Origin: Phallusia mammillata
Taxonomy: Eukaryota; Chordata; Ascidiacea; Phlebobranchia; Ascidiidae
Direction: 5' to 3'
DNA: 64,000 nt
Assembly (NCBI GenBank): GCA_003260075.1
Contig: QLIY01000186.1
Span: 1-64,000, forward strand
Shown: one piece after another, positions 35,001 to 48,262 of the stretch
How positions within the stretch are numbered: the stretch's first letter is position 1
How the letters are laid out: the number at the start of each line of letters is the position of its first letter
Notes under the pieces: model-generated
Told to the model about the DNA's origin: nothing
What the model saw: only the letters and a program-made list of their open reading frames with translations
Database searches by the model: none
Translations under genes and position numbers: made by a program

Positions 35001-38000
35001 TTGTATATTTTTTCACATTTCGATCTGTTTCTCATACAAAAAACCACTGTCTTTCGCACAAACTCCTAGCCAAACACACATCAACCCGACGAAAACCCAT
35101 TCTTTACATATTGATTGCGGACAGGCTGTCGCCAACTAAAACACATCGAAATTGCAAGACTCAGCTTTCTGTGAATAGCCTGTCGCCTGTCCTTGTCATT
35201 TTCTTACTTTTCGTTTGTAGATCTGTCAACAAGCAGTTCAACGCACACAGCGTCAGCTATTGACTTTTCCGACAACGACAGAAGCCGATGCTTTCATCAA
35301 CTGCTGCGAACTGTCGTTGTCGACTGCATTCAACATTCGACAGACCCCAACTGCTGCACACAGAAGCCTTTCAGTGTCATGAGAGAAATGCAAATGCCTG
35401 TAAGCCCAGCGCGCTCTCGCCGACTTTCCTGCTCTAAATACCCGTGCACTTATAATTACGACGTGAGAGGCCGTTTATTGCGACCGGTCACAGTAATAAA
35501 GAACGGGACAAGGCTGCAAGATTGTCCGATTCTCTCTCGACGTGTCGACCACTTCTTGCGAGACGCCGCTGCTGTAAGGCGATCGGGCGGCTAAAATATT
35601 AATAAGAACGCGGTATTGTTTCGTCATAATCTCCTTTTCGGGCGGAGGGAAGGCCAGGCGCGACGTTAGGCCGTGAACGGATGGAAAGGGGGTAGAATCG
35701 CATTGCCCCCCTTAAAGACTGGGATTACTTTTTGAGCGGAGGTTTTTTTTCTGTGCAATTAAAGTAATGCGATCAAGCGAGGTTTGAAAGGCGGATGTAT
35801 AAACTTTACACGAGAATTCTTATTAAGTTTTCGTATCAATTTCGACAGTGAAACGCCAATATCGTACTTTAATGGCTACTTTAAAACTTCATTGGAGTCT
35901 TTCAAAACGTGTGCTGATCAAATCAAATAACATAAATTTAATGATGGGCGTTTTTCTGTGCAAAAATATATCGGTATGCTACCCAAGCTATTTGATCGCT
36001 GCAACTAAAAGCTACACTGCAATACTTCGAATAAAAATTCCAAGTGCCTTCGGTTCGTAAGCAATTGTTTTTCGAAATCTAGTGAAAAAACGACATCCAA
36101 AAGTTTCGCCTAGGGTAAAAACTTTGGAATTAATTTGGGAAATTTTACGTCCCCTCAGATCAGTCAGCGAAAAACTTGTGATCTCTATCCCATGTCATGC
36201 GGTCGGGTGACGTCATTGGTCGAATCGTGGGAACCACCAATGACGCATTTGGTATTTATCTGCGAAGTAGGGACAACTGCAAAACAGCTACTGGGAGAAA
36301 AAAACATGCCCTGGTCGATGAAAAGAATCAAGCTAAGGGTAAAGTTTTTTAAATATTTTGCTTACACCAGCGTATATTTTGAGAGTTTAAATGACCTAAA
36401 TGAACCATAAAAAGCGTTATGTTTTATTCTTTAACGATTCACAAATGCACACATCCTCATCCGCGATATATGCTATTATTAAAAGATTTGTGTTTGGATA
36501 TTATGAAAGTATCTTACGACGAGATGAGTTATGTTTTTAAGTTTGCACACCTACCGAATCAACATATGCTCGTAAAGCACCGTCTTTCATTTTAATGCTT
36601 TATCCGAATTTACGAACTATAAATCAATCACGAACATAAACTTTAAAAAAACTGAATCATCCACTGCGAAAGCCCAAATCGGATTTCTTTCTCACGATAT
36701 CCGTCAATTTCGGCGCGATCAACCGATTCGGTTGTCTATGACGTAACAATAGGGTTCGGTCATCGAGTCAAAAGATCCCATGGCGATTTCACTTCAAAAG
36801 TTCTCGACGGGGGCTCGGGGTCAATCAGCGATGGGCAGTGACCCGTGACGACCGTGTCGAAACCAAGATTATTAAGATGAATGATTCTAGTGCGCGAACA
36901 AGATACATTCATTCATTGTATCAAGAGAACGTTTCAATGGAATAATGCAACATGATCTTGTAGCCATTTTAGCGTTTTACTTGCATTTCGGCATTATAAC
37001 GTGTTCACAAACAATTAATTTACACCAAAATTAGGCTTGTGTTAGACTGACACTTTTGTAATTGCATTTAAAAAGGTTTTGTGTAGTTTTTACAAATTTA
37101 AACTAATAACACTACTGATGTATGCAAAATGTGAATCTGATTTTAATTATAGCATAAAAATCCTGTTTTGTGTTCGAAATGCGCTTCCTATATAGTCTCA
37201 TACAATTTCCGGCACAACAAATACGTTCAGCATACGAAATAAATCTTCTCGTTTTTGTTTTTTAAAACATCCGTTCTAATTAAGTAGTAACTTTTTATAA
37301 CAGCCACAAAATGGTTGAAATTACTTTCATATCATTATGACATTATTTTTTTTCTTTTAGATTTACAACATATTTTACCAAGAAATTTGCATTCAAATTG
37401 ACCAGAGCGCCTAGAAACGACCTTTGCAATGGAAACAGCCGCCGATTTTATCTTCTAAATGTGGGTGATTTATTTGATGTGAAACACTGGTGTTTCGAAA
37501 TGCAGTAATTTGAATTGATTCTTAAGTGTAATTTTGAATCTAATCTAAACAAACTATGGATTGTTTATGGAAATTCATAGCGCTGTTGTAACGTTGTGGT
37601 TGCGGTAAAACAACAGATACGTACGTTTTTTTATGATGTGGCTTTCAAATATGCGCGCTTTGTATTTGATTGTTTGTCTGAAGCTACACGATCCTCATTA
37701 AAAACAGAAACTGCAAGCGCATACTTCACGTGGTTGCACGAACTGAAATAAACACTTATTAGTTCACAACGCGTGTTTAGATAAAGTCAAAAACCCATCG
37801 TATAGCGCTTGTTAGAAGTTTGAAAAATCTATATTCACAAAATACAGTTTTCGTTTTGATAACGTTTCATCCCTTTCATCTAGTGTTTTTGTTGTCAGTA
37901 ACTCAACACGAAATCAGATTGCAATTGTTACACAGTAATTTATCTATCTTATTTTCATGTTTGTTATGTTAAAAAATATATGTGTGGGTTGAATGGACCA

Positions 38001-38753
38001 TGCTATATATACTTGGCGTTATTTCCACACAGTGCATGTTTTACAACAATTTAAACCACAACAATTCTGTAGCATACAGCAAACTAATTCTGCGAAAAAG
38101 AGAATTGCTTGGTTTTGCGCATCTTAGCAGGCAAATACAAGAAACGCTTGATTTTAGAATCTAGCTAGTAAACACACACTTTATCAATCCAAATATAAAC
38201 CTCTTTAATCTGCAACGAATTTACATAAAACTAGTTCTAAACTTATTCAAAACCGACATTTCCCCCCCCCCGTGTTTTTGTTGTCAGTAACTCAACACGA
38301 AATCAGATTGCAATTGTTAAACAGTAATTTATCTATCTTATTTTCATGTTTTTTATGTTAAAAAATATATGTGTGGGTTGAATGGACCATACTATGTATA
38401 CTTGGCGTTATTTCCACACAGCGCATGTTTTACAACAATTTAAACCACAACAATTCTGTAGCATACAGCAAACTAATTCTACGAAAAAGAGATATGCTTG
38501 GTTTTGCGTATTTTAGCTAGCAAATACAATAAACGCTTGATTTTAGAATCTAGCTACTAAACACACACTTTATCAATCCAAATATGAACCCCTTTAATGT
38601 GCAACAAAATTACATTAAACTAGTTCTAAATTCATTCAAAACCGACATGTTTACTTGCTCCAATTGACCAATTGCGTTCAATTGAAAGATGGAGAACTTT
38701 AGTTGACCACAGCGAGGGGGGTGCAATTATCTTTAGCTCCTAATCTACTTTTA

Positions 38754-38754
<1 letters not shown>
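32019..38754. other. Upstream of the Q/P-rich gene, no gene recognised
   Basis: Mixed GC content with patches near 33.5-34.6 and 35.2-35.7 kb. Open frames of 130 to 158 codons occur by position but have no motif, splice context or repeated-copy support. Confidence 0.45.
37883..38650. repeat. Haplotype pair around run 38262-38271
   Basis: 37883-38261 and 38272-38650 are copies with scattered substitutions and no shared open frame. Confidence 0.7.
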
Positions 38755-38788
<34 letters not shown>

Positions 38789-38797
38789 GGGGGGGGG
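38755..38797. other. 32 C directly followed by 11 G
   Basis: The only place with a G run. The flanks both carry gggg...caatta. Two abutting gaps written from opposite strands would give this pattern. Confidence 0.65.
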
Positions 38798-39411
38798 CAA
38801 TTACGTTTGGGAGGGCACTGTGAGATCGGGCCCAACCCCCAAGGCGCAACAAGCACTCTGCGGGAAGTTGAGAAAATAAACAAGGGCGAGACGAGATAAT
38901 AAACAACGAAGCGAAATGCTTATGGCTGATGACGATCCAATTTTGACTGATGACGTTTCTGTACGGATGATTCGGCAATCAGCTGTCGTCGTTTTGTCGT
39001 TATTAGGTCGTTTGAAAATAAATACCAGACAACGAGTAGAAGAAAGGCTGTCAAATTTATACGGTTTGGTGTCGAAATTCGTATGCAATTGCGCGTGTGT
39101 TGTGCACATCCTTAGCGGGCATATAAACAAACATTTTCAGTGTTAGAAACTATAAAACAGTAAAACCAATAAACGATAAAATCCTTGGTTAAAACTCAAT
39201 CCGTCGGTTCGTGTAAAGGAATAAAACATTTAACCTAAATGTAATTAGACGTTCCTTATTCAAATAAAATCTTTCAGTATTTGTTTTTGGGGTTTGAAAT
39301 CGATTTTAAGTTTTTGCGATAGTCCAAGAACAAGTTTAGGTACCGCATTTTTCAATAATGATTATGTCTGACACCTTTATCAGTTGTCATGCAAGTCAAA
39401 ACGAACCTTAG

Positions 39412-40376
39412 AGTTTCTAAAATGTAAAATCACCTTCTTTTCCAAATAAGTAACGCCCCCCCCCCAGTTTCTAAAATGTAAAATCACCTTATTTTCCAAA
39501 TAAGTAACGATTGGTATCAAGACACTGATGTCGGTTTTAAGATATTGGTACTAATTGCCCAGGGAAATACATTGAAATGGAACGCACAGAAAAGGAAGTA
39601 GAATTTAAAAGATGTCGTTTAAGTAGCTATTAGATGTACCTCCCCCCCCCCTTAAGACACTGATGTCTGTTTTAAAATATCGGTACTAATTGCCCAGGGA
39701 AATACAGCGAAATGGAACGCACAGAAAAGGAAATAAAATTTAAAGGATGTCGTTTAAGTAGCTATTACATGTACTCATTTCCTTTCATTGATTAGTCCGT
39801 TTTAACCTCAGAAAGACGAACCTTCATAAATGCTGTTGTTTTAAAACCTGTCTAACACGCAGAATGTGAAGCTTCTCTCCTTTTGTTCGAATAACATTGT
39901 TTAATGTTAAATTATTAAAAAAGATTAGATTTTGCATGTGAAAATATTTTTCGACAGACCGAAAACAAAAATCAAGTAAAAAACGACAGGACAACTGTTT
40001 CTTTGTGTCAATCCCGATCCTTTAGTAAGCGTGCACATAGCCAGCTCCCTTTGAAAAATATGGAACCTAGAATGCCCCTAATAACTGTCTTTGCGTTTTG
40101 GCTACAAAATACGCAACTTTCCATCCCCCCCCCCCCCCCCCCCCATTGTTTAATGTTAAATTATTAAAAAAGATTAGATTTTGCATGTGAAAATATTTTT
40201 CGACAGACCGAAAACAAAAATCAAGTAAAAAACGACAGGACAACTGTTTCTTTGTGTCAATCCCGATCCTTTAGTAAGCGTGCACATAGCCAGCTCCCTT
40301 TGAAAAATATGGAACCTAGAATGCCCCTAATAACTGTCTTTGCGTTTTGGCTACAAAATACGCAACTTTCCATCCC
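39412..40376. repeat. Three haplotype pairs (runs 39456-39465, 39642-39651, 40125-40144)
   Basis: 39412-39455 with 39466-39509; 39519-39641 with 39652-39774; 39893-40124 with 40145-40376. The last pair, 232 bases, looks identical throughout, unlike the others. Confidence 0.7.
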
Positions 40377-43300
40377 CGAAACAGAATTGCTTGCCGCATA
40401 AGATTAGGCTTTTAAAAAATATTCCAACGCCTTTTAATGAAGCTTTGCGCTGGATTAACACTTATTTGTGGGGCTGTTTCGTCGTTATGTGATGACGTCA
40501 CCACTCACCAAGTTCTTTATCTTAAGAAAAATTCTTGTGCCAACTTCGGGTGACCTCATGTGGCCCGGTGCGGTTGGAATTGTTAATGACGAAATTCAAC
40601 GGATGCGCTGTTGCCTCATTCGTCGGAACTTTTGTTTTTGTCAAAGCTACTATGCGAGAATTGTAGTTTTTACACTTCATATATGTGGTGTCTGACTTTT
40701 ACCTGACAAAAAAGTCAACCGCATGCACTTGGTGCTGAAGTGTCGAAGTGTCACTGTGGTAACAACAAACTTACGATCTTCATTACTGTGCAGTATCATG
40801 ACTTACATGTTTCTACGTGAGTTGATATATTCGGTACGCCATTACGTGATTGAAGAAGTACTTAAACCAATCCTAATTTACTATACGTGGAAGCAATTAC
40901 CTAACAAGTCACCGGCGATAAATAACAACCAAGCGAGTAACATTTGTGAAATTACACCGGTACACTAGTAATTTATACCACCTATTATACGTAGGAGTGT
41001 GACACAGAAGTAACTGAACAGCAATTGGTGTGGCTTGGGCTCATTACCGTCAAATGTTCGCATTACACGCCAGGCGTCGACACCAGCACCAGAAAAACAA
41101 CACCACAAGGCATAGATAAGTCGCCAGTCGATACGGGCACCTGTCTAATGGAGAGAGTCCCATTTTCTCTGTACGACCTGCATTGTACCCCGTGTATGGC
41201 TTATCAGTCTTTTCGAGGGATTGAGTACCGTATAATTGCTCCGCCGTCTCGTTGCATTCAGCAGTCAATTTTCAGCTTTCGCCGGGCAGTTATTGCTTTT
41301 GTAAGATCAGCGACATCTGTTCTTAATGCATTTCTCGCAACAGGCAATTGGGCTTTGCGACAACGCCAACCTGTCATTAAAGGACGATTACTCAAATTGC
41401 TCAACGACACAGTTTTAGTAACTTACCACAAAAGTTTGCGCAACAGCCCACTGTAATTTATCCGCACAAGAACATAAAGCCTCACAAATGTTAACACTTA
41501 AGCGTTGTGAGATTCTTGCTGTTAATAACAAAGGCCAGCCTTCTAATACAGGTAGTCGTAGGATGCAACTAAATTAGCTTTTACTAAACTAAAGTGTTTA
41601 TTACCTTGACTTTATTAACTGTTTGACATAAGTGGTTGTGGACGTTTTCACACATATGCCTGTTCTGCCTAAAAAGTTATCAATTTAACATGATAAATTC
41701 ATCAAAACCAAACATCAGAAGTCAGAACAGCTAAAAGCTGGTTTCTCACAGCACATTTTTTCTGATAACAACCACCTAAACGTTTTGTCTAACAAGAAAC
41801 CATTCTGATTTTGTATGATCGAAAAAAGCCCTCTGACTACAGACCTCAAAAAACATAGTTTAACGCGCTTTCTACGGTATTATTCTAAAACATAATTCTC
41901 TAACGAAATATTCCTTCTACGACCAGCGCCAATTGAGCCTACTCGGATACAGTAGAAAAACCAAATTGTGGTTTCTTTTTTCACATCGACCTCTCTGTCA
42001 TTGATACAAGTCGACTTTCAGTCACAAAAGCAAGAGATTCACGACGTCGGAATTCTCTCAGAGAAAAACGACATATGACCCAGTCAATCAGGGTTTGGCT
42101 TTCCGTTTTACAGTGTCGCCGACCCTGGGACGCGGCGATACGCCTCAAAAGCGTCGAGCTTACCCACCGAAGTGAACCCAGACACCCAGGACGCGGTGGG
42201 GGCTGTGTGGGGGTATCGATGTCCACGAACGGACGACCCACTTAGTTGTGAATGTCGTTTCTACGTTTTTTACCCACAGACAATAGTTGTTGACTGTTAA
42301 CATAATTCCATATTTGTTTAGGATGTGGCAATATGTGCCTTTATACCACCCATGTTGGCCTTTATAACTCGCTATTTGGACTAGGTATCAAAAATCAAGC
42401 GTACAGCCTTCAAACTTCTCTATTTTTTATAACTTTTTGCCACATGTCTACCCTGGCGGTTTCACACTATATCTTGCAATTTTAAGATGTTAAGCTTGAC
42501 ATTATCTGGCGAAAGACTTGAATTTAGCACACGGGTATAAAATCGGATTAAACCATTTCGTTTATAGGACGTAATTCAATGTATCCCACACTTTTCCTTA
42601 CAGATTCACACTTTAAAACTTCTAATTTAGCGCAACTATGCAGTAACGTTTTCTTAGTAGCGGAATAAATTTCAAGAAAAATCATCATGAAGAATTTCTT
42701 AGGTGTGCTGTCGCTAGTTATCATGTAAAAAACACATATTATCACGGCCATTCGTTTCCCGTCGTAATAGGCCGCACCAGGCCCCCCAAGTCTCGATTAA
42801 CGCTAATTTTCATTCGGGCGCTATCACCACTGGGAATTGTTGAAATCGAATTATAATCAAGGCCGGGCAAATCCATTTTTGGTGCCGCCCACTAATAAAC
42901 CTTCAGCAATTTTCACGTAACCACCACACTGCCACATATGCCGTATAATTTGTCCTTAACATTTCGAAATATCGCATCCTATCTTTGAAATGATGAGTAA
43001 ACTATACTCGTTTGACCTTTGCTTATCAGGTAACTCAGGAGTATTATACTTTTAACGAGGTACGTATATACAGTGTTTTGCACAAGCCGAAAACTCATTG
43101 TACAAAATCCTATAGGACCCAAACAACAAACTGGTACACATAATTTTCTCACATAAATGATATCACAGTTGCTATAAAGTTGCTATAGGGTTGATACCAA
43201 TCCCAACTGTGCTTACATAGCTGCGGTTACAGATGGTTAAGTACAGATCAAACAGTTTGTAGCTAAATGTCTATAAACTGCAGTACACTTTTTCATTCCA

Positions 43301-44054
43301 AAGGATCCTCCCAAATGTAACCAAAAATGCTGAAAAAATGCCAACTCCTGGTTTACAAAACTGAACCTTTTTACACATTTAGTTTAAATACACCAGCTGT
43401 ACAACTCACACAAAGGCCTGAAAACGTTACAAACCAGACTTTAAAACTCACTGCGCAACCAGAACTCTGTTGAGGGTCGTAGATACCAAATATCACTTGT
43501 TGCAGAGCAACTCTTCATTCTTGTACAACCATCATTCAATTCTTAAGCAATTTACAAGTTTTTCATATCTAACTACATTAAATAGGCCCTGTTAAAACAA
43601 AATATACAGTTAAAGACTTGTCCACGCCAGAGTGTAAAAACTACATTTCAAGCTTTAGTGTACACGTTTTTTACATCTGATAATGCCACTTTACTTTACC
43701 ATTTCCATTAAAGGCCTGTCATGGCGTCACGGTACTTATTCTAAAATTGAAAGAACTGGCCGTAACGACTTTGAACGCCGCCACTCAGGTAGCTATTACC
43801 AGCAGTTACGATTTCCTTTCAGAAGTAAATAATCTCTTTGCGGTGCCGGCCCTTTTTTTCTCAATCAAAACAAAAGAGTTGCAAAAGCGTTTGTGACTAA
43901 GAAGATACCAGGATTACTGAAAAACAATAATTCGAAAATACTGGGTCAAACACTTGGGCAGTGAATTTGAAGTTTTGCCTCATAGCATTGTTGGTTTGAC
44001 ACAAGCTTTTCAAAACAATCTATTTCAGTCGGTTTTAAGATTCTTGACTTTGAA

Positions 44055-44249
44055 AACAAATTCAGCTCCCGAAAACACTCAAACCTTTAAGATTTGCATT
44101 CTGTCTGTCAGTTACGTTACAATCCAAAATCAATATATTCGAATTCCCCCCCCCCCCAACAAATTCAGCTCCCGAAAACACTCAAACCTTTAAGATTTGC
44201 ATTCTCTCTGTCAGTTACGTTACAATCCAAAATCAATATATTCGAATTC
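44055..44249. repeat. Haplotype pair around run 44146-44157
   Basis: 44055-44145 and 44158-44249 are near identical (aacaaattcagctcccg at both starts). Confidence 0.7.
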
Positions 44250-45199
44250 CTGTAAACATTTTAATACAAACTGTTGAACTGTTCAGGTTCTTGCTGCTTT
44301 GCGCTGCGCCCTGTTCTGCCCTAAACCGCTCCTTTGAACTTTGAGAACCAATTTACTGCAATCCTAAACCATCTTCTTTGTGAACATAGCCAAGAGCAAA
44401 AGGCCAGGCGGCGAAGACTTGAATCTGTCGTCACAATCTTATCACAGACAGACATCGGCCTGACGAGTCTTCAAAGAACATCTACCCCCAGCCAATACCC
44501 GTGTATTCGGTCATTACTGAAGGAACACGGTCGCGGGGACGATTGGACATCCCACAACACGTTTTCGCAATTTGTTTTTAAGCTTACGCATCGACTTCAG
44601 TTTCGTAATGCAATCCAGAGAGCAAGAGCGCTGCTCGCAGAATCGGAACGATCAATTTCGAAATCACGTAACAAATTGCTGCCGTAAAATCTTGGTGGTT
44701 TTGGAATCGAAAACAGAGACAAATTTACGGAATGTTTTCAAAAAATGTACTAGATTTCGTACTACAAAACGAGGAGCTAGAACAAATAAAAGGAAGTTGG
44801 TGTATATAAGGAATACGTAAGAGAATACCGGAAAAAAATATTTTGGGTTTACCATTTCAAATCGATATAAACTCGGCTAATATCTCAAGCCTTTTTTACC
44901 GTGAAAAACAAATACGAATTCGTAATGATCAATGTAAAGTGTTGGCAACCAAAAAAAAAATAAACAAAGACGTCAAACGTAATGTAACATATGCTTTGGA
45001 GAAATACACCAAGGAAAACTGTGACTGACCTTGCACTCACAAACAAAATATGATTTTCTAACCTTAAGCCCAGTTGTCACACCTCAACGAAACGCAACCC
45101 AAGCATGCGAGCAGTTCGCGGGGGTTCGAACGTCACCTATAAATGTCGATTGTCGTGAGAAGGAGCGACTCGATTTCGCTTTAACCCGTTCTCGAGCCA

Positions 45200-45200
<1 letters not shown>

Positions 45201-45276
<76 letters not shown>
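45201..45276. other. 76-C run, probable assembly gap
   Basis: No repeated flanks are seen, so this is probably a sized gap with real missing sequence. Confidence 0.75.
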
Positions 45277-45653
45277 ATATGGACCCGGATATCAACTAAG
45301 CAAATCGTCGGTTATATTTGGCTCCATCAATAATCAACTGTAAGGTGAAAATGAGGTATTTGTCCACGATAGGTTTATGACCTTTTTGAACGCTGGCCAA
45401 TGGGTTATGCGGTTGATGAAAGTTGAAATAAATTCACTTATAAAATTGAAACTGACAAAAGTCAATAAAATTGTATTTTAGGTAAATATATACTCATTTT
45501 CGTTGTAGAAAGACACAAACGTTAAAATTGTAGCGACATAAATGTTTTTATACCATTTAGGTTGAAAATTAGTTAAATCGGGTTTAAGAATTATCTTCTA
45601 AGCTATTTCTAGTTTTGGGCAAATAAACAAATTTCACGTTAAATCATCATGAA

Positions 45654-45654
<1 letters not shown>

Positions 45655-45717
<63 letters not shown>
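45655..45717. other. 63-C run, probable assembly gap
   Basis: Sized gap without repeated flanks. The 378 bases between this and the previous gap form one small isolated contig with no recognisable feature. Confidence 0.75.
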
Positions 45718-45917
45718 TGAGCCGATTTTCCAATTACGGTTAGCGAACAGGCGTGAAATTAGGTCTTGCAGTGGATCTTCTCACAGCGACTTATCTCCGT
45801 GCAGTTCGCAAACGCGATTGGTTGTCACGCCTCGTCACGTGATCACGGATTCGATCACGTGCCAATTAAACTCAACATTAAATAAGGCATATCGACAAAT
45901 TTTAAACACGTCGATAT

Positions 45918-46393
45918 GTTTAAGGACTGTTTACTTTTTTCTTCCTAAATTTGAAAAGAATTTTGCCTTCTGAAAACAACTTCCGAAAATCATGGCTAAA
46001 AACTTAACCTTCTTTCCAATCAAAAACCGTTGACCACACAAGGTAGGTTATAAAGCTGAAATGCGCCATTACCGCTCATCTATTGTTGCATCGGTCCCTA
46101 AACCGCCTTTCAAACTTTATTGAAATACCCTATTAGTATTGTGTTTACATAAACTCGTTTAAGTTGGGTTCAGAGCTTTATACCCCCCCCCCAAGCTTTA
46201 TAACCCACTTTTGTGTGGTCAACGGTGTTTGATTGGAAAGAAGGTTAGGTTTAGATCTTGATTTTCGGAAGCTGTTTTCTTTCATAAAATTCTTGAATCA
46301 CGTAAAGTACAATTTCTTTATGGTTGGCGTGCGAAGCTCGTTCGTAACCACGTTTTGATTTTGCTAGAATTTTTTTTTAAACAGTCCTTAAAT
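45918..46393. other. Small inversion between haplotype copies
   Basis: 45918-46062 and 46193-46393 are inverse copies at roughly 90%, yet both are followed by the same direct sequence (46063-46182 and 46394-46510), across a C10 gap. One haplotype therefore carries this segment inverted, with about 60 extra bases. Confidence 0.6.
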
Positions 46394-46607
46394 ATGCCAT
46401 TACCGCTTATCTATTGTTGAATTATATTGTTGAATCGGTTACTATAACCGCCTTTCAAACCCTATTAGTGTTGTGTTTACATAAACTCGTTGAAATTCGG
46501 TTCAGAGCTTTATCTTTTTGTTTCGATTTTCTCACAGTTCGTGGGAAAGATAGGCGTCAGATCGTTAATAAATCATGACAGTTCCTCGAAGTGGTCTTGA
46601 TTTCGAA

Positions 46608-47091
46608 GCGTCGGTGTCACAGAATAAATAAGCGGTCGTCATTCTAATTGCACGTTTCGGGTGTACGTAAAAGCTAGCGAGAAAGGTCGATGCCGTTTGC
46701 AAGAGGCACCGCGTGGCAATAATAATACGGATGCTTATAACGGCAAGAGAGATATGAGACGAAACAACTACTGTCTTTGTGAGTTGCAATTTAATTGATG
46801 TAAATAGTGTGTATTGCGACGTTGAATTCACACTCAACGCAATGCCCCCCCCCCGCGTCGGTGTCACAGAATAAATAAGCGGTCGTCATTCTAATTGCAC
46901 GTCTCGGGTGTACGAAAAAGCTAGCGAGAAAGTTCGAGGCCGTTTGCAAGAGGCGCCGAGTAGCAATAATAATACGGATGGTTATGACAGCAAAAGGGAT
47001 ATAAGACGAAACAACTGCTGCCTTTGTGAACTGCGATGTAATTGATGTAAATAGTGTGGATTGCGACGTTGAATTCACACTCAACGCAATA
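46608..47091. repeat. Haplotype pair around run 46845-46854
   Basis: 46608-46844 and 46855-47091. A minus-strand frame stays open in both copies, but the changes look no more silent than expected by chance, so I do not call a gene. Confidence 0.65.
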
Positions 47092-47346
47092 CAATGTTCC
47101 GATGTCTAGTTGGAAAACACCTGAGCAAATGCATGTTACGTTTAAATGGATACTTTCGTGAACAAGAAATGCATTTATTGGTTGACTTTGGCGCTTGGTG
47201 TTTGAAGGATTGATAGTAAAAATTTGGATGCCATTTGACTTGCGTCGTTTCTTTGCCTAAGTTGCCATAAAGCTATAGTTTTATAAAGTTTTACCCTACT
47301 GAAGACTTCAAAATACCAAGCAAGACATTTGTTAAGCAGCATTAGC

Positions 47347-47617
47347 ACTTTAAAGTCGATAGGCTTGTTGGAAAGCTATTTTTACTGCAAAAGTGTGGTA
47401 TTTTTGTTGGTTGAAATATTTTACACAAGTCGCATAAATTCAGATAGCTTTCCCAATAATGTTAGATATTTAATTTCCCCCCCCCCACTTTAAAGTCGAT
47501 AGGCTTGTTGGAAAGCTATTTTTACTGCAAAAGTTTGGTATTTTTGTTCGTTGAAATATTTTACACAAGTCGCATCAATTCAGATAGTTTTCCCCAAAAT
47601 ATTTGATATTTAATTTA
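47347..47617. repeat. Haplotype pair around run 47477-47486
   Basis: 47347-47476 and 47487-47617 share actttaaagtcgatagg at the start and differ at a handful of sites. Confidence 0.7.
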
Positions 47618-48262
47618 AAAAAATCACAAGTTTTCGTCAATGTGATGTAAGTCATGTTCCAAGATACGTTTGCTTTAGACGTTGAGATTTTGAAAAGAGT
47701 AAATATCTACGACCCGTATTTTGTCGTTGTGTAGCCTCAATTAACTGTCGCACGATTTTCCACTCAGCGGCCGTCACCAGTGAAGCCAAGCAACACGCGT
47801 TTACAATTTGTTACGACCATCTGAGCGCAGTGCAGCGAAACGGAGCGTGTAGTGCTTGGCAACGAACAGCTGGGAAAATTTCCCTGGGAGCAAGGCGACC
47901 TTGTTGTATCGATTTGCTGCGCGATAATTATCTGTCCCCGATGTGCATGATCCATCTCGGCGATAACGTTGAACGAAAATTGGGTTACGCCCACAAACAA
48001 CACTGTTTTGCATGCTAGATGTACAAGTTCTATTCGAATAAAGAATTCAAGTTCTAAAAAGGCAAAATGCTTGTTCCTTGAACTGGTATAACCTAGAAAC
48101 ACGTTAATATTGAACGAAACCTAAGGTTACGCCTTTAAATAACAGTGTTTTAACAGCTCAATGTATACGTTCTATTGGAATAAGGAATTCAAGTGCTAAA
48201 CAGACGAAATGCTTGTTCTTTGGACTGACATAAGTTAAAAACACCATAACAGGCAAAATACA

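Noticed and set aside
45118-45140. ggggttcgaacgtc as a tRNA B box
   Set aside because: There is no A box or acceptor stem at the required distance on either strand.
46565-47084. Minus-strand open frame kept in both haplotype copies
   Set aside because: The two copies differ at many residues without a bias to silent change, and the frames run into the C gap. Not enough for a gene call.
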